Shown piece by piece: positions 54,120 to 63,019 of a stretch of DNA of 64,000 bases. The stretch covers positions 1-64,000 of the forward strand of contig BPIL01000016.1 in the NCBI GenBank assembly GCA_026004095.1, written 5' to 3'. Made by a program: the position numbers and the translations under genes. The stretch comes from Meiothermus sp. (lineage in GTDB: Bacteria; Deinococcota; Deinococci; Deinococcales; Thermaceae). A model generated the notes under the pieces. That model did no database searches, was not told where the DNA came from, and saw only the letters and a list, made by a program, of their open reading frames with translations. Within the stretch, counting starts at the first letter, position 1; every line of letters starts with the position of its first letter.

Positions 54120-55292
54120 TCAACCCAACGCTCCCTCCAGCAGTCGACGGTACAACTGCACCAGTTCCTGTGCATTTCGGCTGGCATCGTAGTGGCGGTA
54201 GACGTGCTGCCGCAAGCGCTCGCCCCGGGCCCGGGCCTCCAGTGGGTCGCTTCGCACCTGGGCGATGGCCGCCAGTATCGCTGCCGGGCTGATCTCCTCG
54301 AGGCGGTAACCGGTCTCGGGGGTCACAATTTCGGGCGTGCCCCCCCGGTTGCTGGCGATCACCGGCAGGCCTACCGCACCGGCTTCCACCACCACCGTGG
54401 GCAGCCCCTCGCGGTAGGAAGGCAGGATGAGCGCATCGGCGGCGGCCATGTAGCGGCGTACCACCGCATTGGGTTGCTGGCCCAATAAAATACGCCGCGT
54501 TCGGGAAGTACCACCCAGACCATCACGCAGCGGCCCATCACCGATAAATACAGCCAGCACCCCCTCGTCGTCGAGCTGACGCAAGGCTTCGGAGAGCTCG
54601 AGCACCCCTTTGTACTGCACCAATGTGCCCACAAACAACAAGACGAAGCGGTCTTGGGGAAGCCCGAGCTCAGAGCGAAGCGCTCTTTTGTCGGGCTTTT
54701 CTTGTATTGGTGGCAGTCTGAGGCCCACCCGGTGGGTCAGCACCGGGCGCTGGGTGCGGGCCTGGGCTTTTTGGCGGATTCCATCGCTTACAGCCAGAAT
54801 CAGGTCGGCCTGGGCCAACACCCGCTCGTAGTATTTGCGGTAACGGGGGCTTTGCTCGGGGTAGGTGTTGGCGTCGTCGCCGTGCAGCGTAACCACCAGC
54901 GGCTTCTTCCAGCGGCGCTTGAGTAAAAGACCCAGGGTTCCCTCGGGATGGGCGAAGTGGGCGTGGATCAGATTAAACTGATCAGCAGACAGCCCCCTAA
55001 GACTCAAAGCCTTAGCGTAGTGCGGCCAAGCCCAAAAGTTTTCGCCCGGAAAAGCAAAGTAGCGCGGACGCCGTACCTCTACCCTTTCCACTTGGTAGCT
55101 GCGGGGAATTTGAGCATAAGTACGCCATTGAGGTTTTAGAGCCGCTTGGCCCGGCAACACCATCGGCGTCGGCGCACAAACCGTTACCAAAACCCCGTGG
55201 CGCTGTAACTCTATAGCCTGGGTCTGCACAAAAATCGAGGGCACCGGATTGGCTGGCGAAGGGAAATCAGGGCTTAGAATTAATAGACGCAT
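54120..55292 (-). CDS. GT4-family glycosyltransferase
   Basis: 390-residue GT-B glycosyltransferase. N-terminal MRLLILSPDFPSPANP, middle VTLHGDDANTYPE, and the retaining GT4 E-x7-E motif in PSYREGLPTVVVEAGA are present, with the sugar-nucleotide block VLLFVGTLVQYKGV. It should add a sugar to the lipid-linked repeat unit. Overlaps the ligase/polymerase gene by 26 bp. Confidence 0.88.
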   Translation of the reverse strand: MRLLILSPDFPSPANPVPSIFVQTQAIELQRHGVLVTVCAPTPMVLPGQAALKPQWRTYAQIPRSYQVERVEVRRPRYFAFPGENFWAWPHYAKALSLRGLSADQFNLIHAHFAHPEGTLGLLLKRRWKKPLVVTLHGDDANTYPEQSPRYRKYYERVLAQADLILAVSDGIRQKAQARTQRPVLTHRVGLRLPPIQEKPDKRALRSELGLPQDRFVLLFVGTLVQYKGVLELSEALRQLDDEGVLAVFIGDGPLRDGLGGTSRTRRILLGQQPNAVVRRYMAAADALILPSYREGLPTVVVEAGAVGLPVIASNRGGTPEIVTPETGYRLEEISPAAILAAIAQVRSDPLEARARGERLRQHVYRHYDASRNAQELVQLYRRLLEGALG

Positions 55293-56553
55293 AAAAGTAA
55301 CCTCGCGTCATCATTGCTAGGCCATGTAGCAGGCCGATGGTAAGCCATAAATATTTTCGCTCTAAAATGCCTAAAAAGGCCCCCTGGATTAGGTAGGCGA
55401 GCAGGCAAGCTTTCAGAATCAAAATAAGATCTGGATGTACCGCTTGGCGCATACTTACTTGAAGCAATAGCATTATCCAAACCAGGAAGATGCCCAATCC
55501 CACCAAACCAATTTCCGAGAGTAGCTCGAGGTAGATGTTGTGTGCTCCCCGACCATCAATGATGTAGTAGGTATCAATGGACTCGAGCGCTGAGCGAGCA
55601 GCCACACCCTGATCGAACAACGCGACAAAAGTACCAAAACCGTTACCAAAAAAAGGATTTCTTTCTACAAGCTCAAAGCCCACCAGCCAGATCGCTGTGC
55701 GACCAGCCCCACCGCTATCCCCTGCCGAATCCACACGGTAAGCCAGAAACTGGCCCACCGCCGGTAATTGGCTGAGACTCACCACAATCACTCCCAAAAC
55801 CAGCAACAGTAACAACATGCGCTTCCAACCGAGCCTTGGAAGAATTAGGAATGACAAAGTTGCTATGATGGCCACCCAAGCACTGCGGGTTCCAGACAAA
55901 ACCACTCCCAAAGTACATATCACAAAGCACAGAATGCCGTACCAACGCAGAAGGTGCCGAGTTGTTACTAGCCATAGCCCTAGCCCTAGAAGTGCACCAA
56001 GCAATGCTACTGCCGCAAAATCGGCAGCATCCGCAGAGCCGGCAAAGGTCGTGCGATTCAAGGGGTTTTGCCAGTAATTGACAATACCCACCGATGCAGC
56101 AATCAAAGCCCCCAGAGAGTAGAAAAACATTAAAGGCACCAAAGTTTTTGGTCTAGAAAAAACGAAGAAAGCGATAAGTAAAGCTCCTACCACCTGCTGT
56201 ACCAAAACTTGGATCCTATCCCAAGTTGCAGACGGATTCGAAGACCAGAAATAGCTCAAAAATACCCAAAAAAGCAAAACCACCGCCAACAAGGAGATAC
56301 GAAACCTGGGAACTTGCCTCCAAGTCAACAGAAGCGCTGGCAACCAAGGGATTTTGGGACGCCGTACCCGGGTGGCTTGAACCAATAAAAACAACGCCAT
56401 CAAACCCTTAGACAAAGTGAATAAACCCTCGATAGCAAACAAACCTTCCAGCGGAAGGGTAAATACATAAAAATAAAGCACAATTTGGGGGAAAGCTAAC
56501 CAGCCCCAGATAGGAAAAAACGCAAATGTTGCTATTCTGGATAGCAGCCTCAT
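55267..56553 (-). CDS. O-antigen ligase/polymerase (Wzy/WaaL-like)
   Basis: 428-residue polytopic protein with about 11-12 helices and a large outer loop (about 285-340) that contains RTAIWLVGFELVERNPFFGNGFG and the ligase-like HNIYLELLSEIGL. Either polymerises repeat units (Wzy) or ligates glycans. ATG 56553 overlaps the flippase stop (ATGA). A/T content is higher than in the housekeeping regions and CTCGAG is rare here, suggesting transfer. Confidence 0.88.
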   Translation of the reverse strand: MRLLSRIATFAFFPIWGWLAFPQIVLYFYVFTLPLEGLFAIEGLFTLSKGLMALFLLVQATRVRRPKIPWLPALLLTWRQVPRFRISLLAVVLLFWVFLSYFWSSNPSATWDRIQVLVQQVVGALLIAFFVFSRPKTLVPLMFFYSLGALIAASVGIVNYWQNPLNRTTFAGSADAADFAAVALLGALLGLGLWLVTTRHLLRWYGILCFVICTLGVVLSGTRSAWVAIIATLSFLILPRLGWKRMLLLLLVLGVIVVSLSQLPAVGQFLAYRVDSAGDSGGAGRTAIWLVGFELVERNPFFGNGFGTFVALFDQGVAARSALESIDTYYIIDGRGAHNIYLELLSEIGLVGLGIFLVWIMLLLQVSMRQAVHPDLILILKACLLAYLIQGAFLGILERKYLWLTIGLLHGLAMMTRGYFYASINSKP

Positions 56554-57974
56554 CGTAAACCTTCTTGACGCCAACCCATGCCCGTGCATAGTAAAGCTGT
56601 ACCAGTCGAGAGTACAGTCAGGGCCAATAGATTCCATCCCGAAATATGCTGGCTTGCAAACCACAGTAGCAACAGTAAAAGCGAATTGGCTACTGTAATA
56701 GGCGCAACCCGCGACCAAAACACCACCCACCTAGCACCGGCAGCTCTAAAAAAAAGCATTAAGGATAAGGCTGCGATCAGGGCGCTACTGGTAGAAAAAA
56801 GTACGACAGCCCAGTACATCTGCTGAGTGGATACCCCCCAAAAAATAGCCCCCAACCGCAGCAACAATTCAAACGCAGTAAAGACAAATAGCATCTTCTG
56901 CCACTCACGCACCGTTAGTAAATGCGATAGCGGCTGAGCAACAAAAGAAAGTAGAAGGTAGGGGGCTAGAAGTTGGGCATAGATTCCAGCTTCAGCCCAG
57001 TTATTTCCGAAAATCTGTGGAAAGACCTGTGGGGCTACAACAAACAAACTACCAAATATCGGAAGCCCCAACATAAATAAGGCCGCTGCCGTTTGCTCCG
57101 TTAGCTTAGCCAGGTTGGTAGAAGCCCGCACTGCTGCTGCTCTGAAAAAAAACACCTGACCGATCGACTGAGCTACCAAAGTGACCGGAATGGTGGTGAT
57201 GCGATAACTTAAACTGAATTGTCCCATTGCGGCTGTACCAAAGTGAGCTGTCAATAAGATGAAAGGGAGATGGAAGCTAGCTGCTGTAAACAACGCAGCC
57301 CCCGCACCAAAAAACAAAAAGCTCTGGTACCGCCGGGCTGTGTTCCATAGGGTCTGTATCGAAAGACCTACAAACCCTGGAAGCAGACGTAATAAAACCT
57401 GCACCCCACCCAGGCGTCCTAACACATCTCCTAAAAGCAAACCTGTTGGCCCTTTGAAAACAGCCAACGCCACTTGCCCAACCGCCTGCCATATCCCTTG
57501 TTGTAGCTTGGTCTGGGCCAGTGCACGAAACTGTGCCATACGCAAGGCCCACATACTACCAGCTTGCATGATGGCCACGCAGATGAGGCCCAAAACCAGC
57601 AGCAAAATAAAAAAACCGGGTAGCGTTATGCCAAACCACTTTGCGAATGTATCTCGCAAAAACCAGAATATACCTCCAACCAACAAGCTAATCACTATAC
57701 CTATCAGCAATGACAATGCCAATAAGCTACGAGCTTCTACTTCTTCTTTGGGTAACTGAATGGCCTGTTCATAACGAAGGTTAACTACCACGGCCAGCAA
57801 CGAGAGAATCGAAGTATATAAGGCCAGTAAACCAAAATCTTCCGGTCGGTAAAGCCGTGTTAGTAGTGGCTGTATCAGCAGCACCAAACCTTGACCCAGC
57901 ACCGTACTACCAGCCAGTAGGGCCGCGCTGCGCAAAAAAGTAGAACCAGCTAGTAGACTTTTTATCCGGATCAT
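56550..57974 (-). CDS. Oligosaccharide flippase (Wzx-like, MOP superfamily)
   Basis: 474-residue membrane protein with about 12-14 helices, N-terminal FLRSAALLAGSTVLGQGLVLL and LTRLYRPEDFGLLALYTSI. It should flip lipid-linked repeat units to the outer face. First gene of a tight wzx-wzy-GT-deacetylase unit. Base composition is A/T-rich for this genome, like its neighbours to 60.4 kb. Confidence 0.9.
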   Translation of the reverse strand: MIRIKSLLAGSTFLRSAALLAGSTVLGQGLVLLIQPLLTRLYRPEDFGLLALYTSILSLLAVVVNLRYEQAIQLPKEEVEARSLLALSLLIGIVISLLVGGIFWFLRDTFAKWFGITLPGFFILLLVLGLICVAIMQAGSMWALRMAQFRALAQTKLQQGIWQAVGQVALAVFKGPTGLLLGDVLGRLGGVQVLLRLLPGFVGLSIQTLWNTARRYQSFLFFGAGAALFTAASFHLPFILLTAHFGTAAMGQFSLSYRITTIPVTLVAQSIGQVFFFRAAAVRASTNLAKLTEQTAAALFMLGLPIFGSLFVVAPQVFPQIFGNNWAEAGIYAQLLAPYLLLSFVAQPLSHLLTVREWQKMLFVFTAFELLLRLGAIFWGVSTQQMYWAVVLFSTSSALIAALSLMLFFRAAGARWVVFWSRVAPITVANSLLLLLLWFASQHISGWNLLALTVLSTGTALLCTGMGWRQEGLR

Positions 57975-58273
57975 AGGTTTATTCAGACAGGCATCTAGAT
58001 TTGAGGGCTACGATTCATACTCCCGCTCCTGCTTATGCTACACAACAAAAATAAGCGATCACAGGTTACTTGCATAACCCATCCCGTTAATTGGGCAAAT
58101 CCTCTAGTTACATAGAGTTACATAATGGCTATCTTGGCAATCTTGGCTAATAAAATAAAGCAGGGTAACAGGGTATAGAAAGTTTACCTGGTTCTGCTAT
58201 ACCAAATGCTGCTAAGTCGTGACATAATCCAATCGCATCTATAGTTGCCAGAGTCTCTGCCCAGGATGAACAC
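57975..58273. promoter_or_regulatory. Divergent A/T-rich promoter region between wzx and the chain-length gene
   Basis: 299 bp without a gene. AGTTACAT is directly repeated at 58106-58113 and 58116-58123 (10-bp period), the kind of same-face repeat bound by a regulator. An AGGA Shine-Dalgarno sequence precedes ATG 58274. Confidence 0.4.
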
Positions 58274-59053
58274 ATGAAAAACACCGCCACACTTACCGAC
58301 TTTGATCGTATGATGGCCAGCTTTACCCGCCTTGTTTGGGTCATAGTGGCCTTTGCAATTGTCATTGCAACTCTGACCTTTTACATCTTCAACGCTCAAC
58401 CCCGCGTTTATGAAGCCTATACACGTTTGCTTCTAGCCGAACCCGTCAACATTGGTTCTACATTAGATGTGCCACAAGTGCGTCCATTGGCAGCAGCAGC
58501 TTATCGGGAAGCCGCTTTTAGCACGGCTGTGCTTGAGCAAATGAACCGACAATTCCCAGGTAAACTGCCCAACGACAGCGAGAAAGTTCGTGAAATTATG
58601 CGGATTCGTTCAATCGAAACCGTTGGCTCTAGCTCCATCGTTTTCGTATTGAGTGTGCGCAACAATAATCCGCGGGAAGCAGCCCAGATGGCCGATGCCT
58701 GGGCTAAAGCTCTGCAGGACTGGGAAATAGCGCTAATAAGGGAGAGTTATAAACGAGCAGCAAACTCCTTAAAAAACCGGCTAGACTGGGTAGTAAGCCA
58801 GCTGACTCAACCTTCTAGTCAAACTGACTTAACTGGACTGCGCCAACTAAGGGCCTCCCTTGAGCGCGATCTAGGCGTGGCTCGCTCGCTAGAAAACAGC
58901 GCCACTGGGCAACTTTCTTTATTATCGCAAGCAGAAATACCTACAAAAGCTGTTCAACCGCGTCCTCTACTATCCGCCGGTATTGCCGCAATTGCAACCA
59001 TGTTGTTTGGATTTATTGTGCTAGCCGTGCGAGATCGTCTATCTAGCTCCTAA
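58274..59053 (+). CDS. Wzz/GumC-like chain-length determinant protein
   Basis: 259-residue protein with an N-terminal helix (about 18-40), a periplasmic coiled region (about 55-225), and a C-terminal helix (about 230-252), the Wzz topology. No kinase (Wzc/BY-kinase) part. Presumably sets polymer length together with the Wzy-type protein. The Pro-rich motif before the second helix is short (KAVQPRP). The next gene, beta-helix B, starts 56 bp downstream. Confidence 0.8.
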   Translation: MKNTATLTDFDRMMASFTRLVWVIVAFAIVIATLTFYIFNAQPRVYEAYTRLLLAEPVNIGSTLDVPQVRPLAAAAYREAAFSTAVLEQMNRQFPGKLPNDSEKVREIMRIRSIETVGSSSIVFVLSVRNNNPREAAQMADAWAKALQDWEIALIRESYKRAANSLKNRLDWVVSQLTQPSSQTDLTGLRQLRASLERDLGVARSLENSATGQLSLLSQAEIPTKAVQPRPLLSAGIAAIATMLFGFIVLAVRDRLSSS

Positions 59054-59109
59054 AATTCCCGTGCAAGCACCGGACATTTGGTCTTATTTTCTGAAGAAAA
59101 GGCTTGAAT

Positions 59110-60246
59110 ATGGTCAAAAATAGACTAATCACCAGTTTTATTGTTATCACATTAGCAGCTTGCATTACTGGGTTGCAGCAACCCAACTGGCCAGCCACCC
59201 CCTCCTACGGCAGCTACACCCCACCCAGCGGCCCCACCTACTACGTCAGCCCCTCCGGCAGCAACGCCAACGACGGCTCCCGCGACCGCCCCTGGGCCAC
59301 CCTTTCCTACGCCGTGCAGCAGCTACGGCCCGGCTACGTGCTCCGCGTGCTGCCCGGCACCTACAACGAATCCGTCCAGGTCAACGTCTCCGGCACAGCA
59401 AGCCAGCGTATCACCATCATCTCCGACACCCGTTGGGCCGCCAAAATCAACGCCCAGGGTCAGCTCTTCGGCATTGACGTCCGCAGCAGCTTCGTCGATA
59501 TCGTCGGCTTTGAAGTCACCAACGCCTCCAACACCGGCATCATCAGCTGGAGGCCCCACAACCGTCTCCTCTTCAACTATGTCCACCACATCAACGCCCA
59601 GTGCGACTCCAATGGAGGCTCCGGCGTCAATATGTCCCCCTATGCCGATGAGGGTCTCCTCCTCGGCAACCTCGTTCACGACATCGGCAACCTCTCCCAG
59701 GGTTTCTGCACCCGTATCCACGGCGTCTATGCCGCCGCACCCAGGGTGGTCGTCCAGAACAACATCGCCTTCCGTGCCAGAGGTTTTGGCATCGACACCT
59801 GGCATGCCGTTACCGCCGCCACCATCACCCACAACCTCTCCTTCGCCAACCTCTATGGTGGTCTCAAGGTCGGCTCCGGCGACAACACCCGAGGCAACAG
59901 GGCCGAAAACTTCTTAGTCGCCAACAACATCGTCATAAACAACCCCAGGGGCATCGTCGAAGAGTTCAACACCGGCCTCAACCGTTTCCTCAACAACCTC
60001 TCCTGGAACAACGGCACCAGCAACAACGTCAACTGGCGTCTTTCTACCAGCACCCACCAGGGCAGCCTCTCCACCAATCCCCTCCTCCTCAACTACCAAC
60101 CCGACGGCACCGGCGACTACCGTCCAGCCCAGAACAGCCCCGTCATTGATTACGGCATCCGTGAAGGTCTTCCACCCTTCGACTTCCTCGGCAACCCACG
60201 GGTCCTCGGCGCTGCACCCGACCTGGGTCCCTTCGAGGTGCGGTAA
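59110..60246 (+). CDS. Secreted beta-helix lipoprotein B
   Basis: 378-residue predicted lipoprotein: MVKNRLITSFIVITLAAC with lipobox, a very short linker, then the beta-helix domain shared with the protein at 43496 (residues from about 28 to the end match except for one). It lacks the Ig-like domain and the Gly-rich linker. AAAAGG lies 7 bases before ATG 59110; TTG 59104 is an alternative. Both the signal peptide and upstream DNA differ from copy A, so the same domain has been placed under a different promoter. Confidence 0.85.
   Translation: MVKNRLITSFIVITLAACITGLQQPNWPATPSYGSYTPPSGPTYYVSPSGSNANDGSRDRPWATLSYAVQQLRPGYVLRVLPGTYNESVQVNVSGTASQRITIISDTRWAAKINAQGQLFGIDVRSSFVDIVGFEVTNASNTGIISWRPHNRLLFNYVHHINAQCDSNGGSGVNMSPYADEGLLLGNLVHDIGNLSQGFCTRIHGVYAAAPRVVVQNNIAFRARGFGIDTWHAVTAATITHNLSFANLYGGLKVGSGDNTRGNRAENFLVANNIVINNPRGIVEEFNTGLNRFLNNLSWNNGTSNNVNWRLSTSTHQGSLSTNPLLLNYQPDGTGDYRPAQNSPVIDYGIREGLPPFDFLGNPRVLGAAPDLGPFEVR
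59195..60242 (+). repeat. 1,048-bp near-identical direct repeat, copy 2
   Basis: Matches 43908-44955 with a single base difference (A at 59938). Confidence 0.93.
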
Positions 60247-60443
60247 TCGTCTGGAAGTACACCCCGTTATCAATTGCATCTTAACGAAGCGCTCAATTTA
60301 TATCTAAACAAGCCTATTTGTAACGCCGCTTGGGTCAAACAACCCAGTCGAAACCGGAAAAACTATCTAAACTAACCCAAGATGATCGTTCAGTGTGCGT
60401 CTAAGCAATCCCTTGTTTTGCCGGGTATCGCATTGGAGGGAAG

Positions 60444-61682
60444 ATGCGCTTCTTGTTTCTAACCCAGTACTTCCCCCCCGAGATCGGCGCAGCCCAGGTG
60501 CGGCTGGCTTCGGTTATCCGCGAGCTGGTGCGGTTAGGGCATCAGGTAGAAGTGGTTACGGCTATGCCAAACTACCCCACCGGGCGTGTGTTTGACGGCT
60601 ACCGCGGCAGGCTCTGGCTCGAGGAAGACTGGGAAGGGGTGCGGGTGGTGCGCACCTGGCTCTACCCCGCCATGGGCACCGGCCCCAAGCGGCTGCTTAA
60701 CTACTTTAGCTTTGTACTGAGCGCGCTGGGCGGAGTGCTAAAGGTTCAAAAGCCCGATTACATCTTTGTGGAATCGCCGCCCCTGTTTCTGAGCCTAACG
60801 GGCTACCTGGCCTCGAGGCGCTTTGGTGTGCCTTTCATCTTCAACATAGCCGATCTCTGGCCGGACTCGGTGCGCCAGCTCGGCCTGATGAAGGAAGGCC
60901 CTTTGCTGCGCCTGGCCGAGGGCCTGGAAAGCTGGAGCTACCGCCAGGCCCACTTCATCACCGCGGTGACCGAGGGCATCCAGAAGGTTTTGCTGGAAGA
61001 GAAAAAAGTGCCCGCGCACAAGGTGCTCTACCTGCCCAACGGGGTGGACACCGATCTTTTCAAGCCCATGCCGCCCGACCTGGCCCTGGCAAGGGAGCTT
61101 GGCCTCGAGGGCAAGAAAATCATTCTGTACGCCGGCAACCACGGCTACGCCCACGGCCTGGAGGTGGCCCTGCAGGCCGCCCGGCTCCTGACCGACCCCC
61201 AGGTGGTGCTGGTGCTCATCGGCGACGGCTCGGAAAAACCCCGCTTGAAGCAGATGGCCCAGGAGATGGGGCTTACCAACGTGCGATTCCTGGATCCAAA
61301 GCCCCCCGCCTACATCACCCGGCTTTATTCGCTGGCCGTAGCCGGCCTTTCCACCCTGCGCGACTCCCCACTCTTCGAGATGACCCGCCCGGTCAAAATT
61401 TTTGCCGGGATGAGCTGTGCCAAACCCATTCTCTACGCTGGGCAGGGGGAAGGGGCGCGGCTAGTGGAGGGGGCTCGAGCCGGCCTGGTAAGCCTCCCCG
61501 AGGACGCTCAAAGCCTGGCCCACAACATCATGACGGTGGTACAGAACCCCCATCTGGCCGAGCAAATGGGCCAGAACGGGCGGCGCTATGTGGAGACCCA
61601 CCTGAGCTGGTCGGTGCTCATCGAAAACTGGCTGTACCAGCTTCAATCCCAGCAACCCAAGGCCGAAAAAGTTCCGGTGTAA
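60444..61682 (+). CDS. WbuB-like GT4 glycosyltransferase
   Basis: 412-residue GT-B enzyme of the WbuB/GT4 group. N-terminal FLTQYFPPEIGAAQVRLASV and TAMPNYPTG are diagnostic; IFNIADLWPDS is followed by LPNGVDTDLF, and the C-terminal EMTRPVKIFAGMSCAKPILYAG holds the donor-binding region (core RPVKIFAGMSCAKP). Probably transfers an N-acetylated amino sugar. GGAGG before ATG 60444. It is followed by a nucleotide-sugar dehydrogenase after 9 bp; both lie in high-GC DNA again. Confidence 0.9.
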   Translation: MRFLFLTQYFPPEIGAAQVRLASVIRELVRLGHQVEVVTAMPNYPTGRVFDGYRGRLWLEEDWEGVRVVRTWLYPAMGTGPKRLLNYFSFVLSALGGVLKVQKPDYIFVESPPLFLSLTGYLASRRFGVPFIFNIADLWPDSVRQLGLMKEGPLLRLAEGLESWSYRQAHFITAVTEGIQKVLLEEKKVPAHKVLYLPNGVDTDLFKPMPPDLALARELGLEGKKIILYAGNHGYAHGLEVALQAARLLTDPQVVLVLIGDGSEKPRLKQMAQEMGLTNVRFLDPKPPAYITRLYSLAVAGLSTLRDSPLFEMTRPVKIFAGMSCAKPILYAGQGEGARLVEGARAGLVSLPEDAQSLAHNIMTVVQNPHLAEQMGQNGRRYVETHLSWSVLIENWLYQLQSQQPKAEKVPV

Positions 61683-61691
61683 GGAGACCGT

Positions 61692-63011
61692 ATGCAGACC
61701 GTTGTAGACCCCAAAACCCTTTTGTTGCAGCGCATTGAGGACAAAACCGCCCTTGTGGGCGTGGTCGGCATGGGCTATGTGGGCCTGCCCTTTGCCGTGG
61801 AGAAGGCCAAGGTGGGCTACCGTGTGGTGGGCATCGACCGCAGCGCCAAGCGGGTGGCCATGATCAACCAGGGCCAGAACTATATCGGTGACGTAAAAGA
61901 CGAGGAGCTGCGCGACCTGGTGGCCCAGGGCCTGATCCGGGCTACCACCGGCTTCGAGGAAGTACCCGAGCTGGACGTGATTGTAATCGCCGTGCCCACG
62001 CCCCTGACCAAGAACCTGGTGCCCGACCTGCAGTACGTGGAGGGCGTGACCCGCGAAATTGCCAGATACCTGCGGCCCGGCCAGTTGGTGAGCCTCGAGT
62101 CCACCACCTATCCGGGCACCACCGAAGAGGTCATGCTGCCCATCCTGGAGCAAAGCGGCCTTAAGCTGAACCAGGACTTCTTCCTGGCCCACAGCCCCGA
62201 GCGGGTAGACCCCGGCAACGCCCGTTACACCACCAAGAACACCAACAAGGTGGTGGGCGGGGTGGGGCCCCAGAGCCTCGAGGTGGCGGTGGCCTTTTAC
62301 AGCAAAACCATCAACCACGTGGTGCCGGTGAGCAGCGCCAAAGCCGCCGAGATGGTCAAGGTGTTTGAAAACACCTTCCGGGCTGTGAACATCGCCCTGG
62401 TCAACGAGCTCACACTCCTGTGCGACCGCATGGACTTGAACGTCTGGGAGGTGCTGGACGCTGCTTTTACCAAGCCCTTCGGCATCATGCCTTTCTACCC
62501 CGGCCCTGGTGTGGGCGGCCACTGCATCCCCCTCGACCCGCACTACCTCGAGTGGAAGGCCAAGGAGTACAACTTCAACACCCACTTCATCAACCTGGCG
62601 GGCGAGATTAACCGCAAGATGCCGGAGTTCACCGTGGACAAGGCCGCCCGTGTGCTGAGCCAGCACGGCAAGCCTTTGCGGGGGGCCAAGGTGGTACTCC
62701 TGGGCATGGCCTACAAGGCCAACCTGGACGATTACCGCGAAAGCCCGGCCATCGAGGTCTTCAAACTCCTGCAAAAGCGGGGGGCCGAGGTGGTCTTCCA
62801 CGATAGCTGGACGCCGCACGTGGAGGAGCACGGCTTTGTGGCCGACAGCGTGGAGCTGACCGACGAGCTGCTGCAAAACGCCGACCTGGTGATCATCACC
62901 ACCAACCACTCCAATGTGGACTACGCCCGCGTGGTGGCCCTGTCCAAAGTGGTGCTCGACACCCGCTACGCCACCCGGGGGATCAAAGCCGACAACGTGG
63001 TGCTGCTCTAG
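61692..63011 (+). CDS. UDP-N-acetylhexosamine 6-dehydrogenase (WbpA/WecC type)
   Basis: 439-residue UDP-sugar dehydrogenase. The NAD motif is GVVGMGYVGLPFAVEKAKVG, a catalytic Lys lies in NTFRAVNIALVNEL-like context (N-x-F-R-A), and the catalytic Cys in GPGVGGHCIPLDPHYL. Oxidises C6 of UDP-GlcNAc (or UDP-ManNAc) to the uronic acid. AGGAG precedes ATG 61692. Followed by WlbA after 8 bp; together they open the pathway to UDP-2,3-diacetamido-uronic acid. Confidence 0.92.
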   Translation: MQTVVDPKTLLLQRIEDKTALVGVVGMGYVGLPFAVEKAKVGYRVVGIDRSAKRVAMINQGQNYIGDVKDEELRDLVAQGLIRATTGFEEVPELDVIVIAVPTPLTKNLVPDLQYVEGVTREIARYLRPGQLVSLESTTYPGTTEEVMLPILEQSGLKLNQDFFLAHSPERVDPGNARYTTKNTNKVVGGVGPQSLEVAVAFYSKTINHVVPVSSAKAAEMVKVFENTFRAVNIALVNELTLLCDRMDLNVWEVLDAAFTKPFGIMPFYPGPGVGGHCIPLDPHYLEWKAKEYNFNTHFINLAGEINRKMPEFTVDKAARVLSQHGKPLRGAKVVLLGMAYKANLDDYRESPAIEVFKLLQKRGAEVVFHDSWTPHVEEHGFVADSVELTDELLQNADLVIITTNHSNVDYARVVALSKVVLDTRYATRGIKADNVVLL

Positions 63012-63019
63012 GGAGGACT

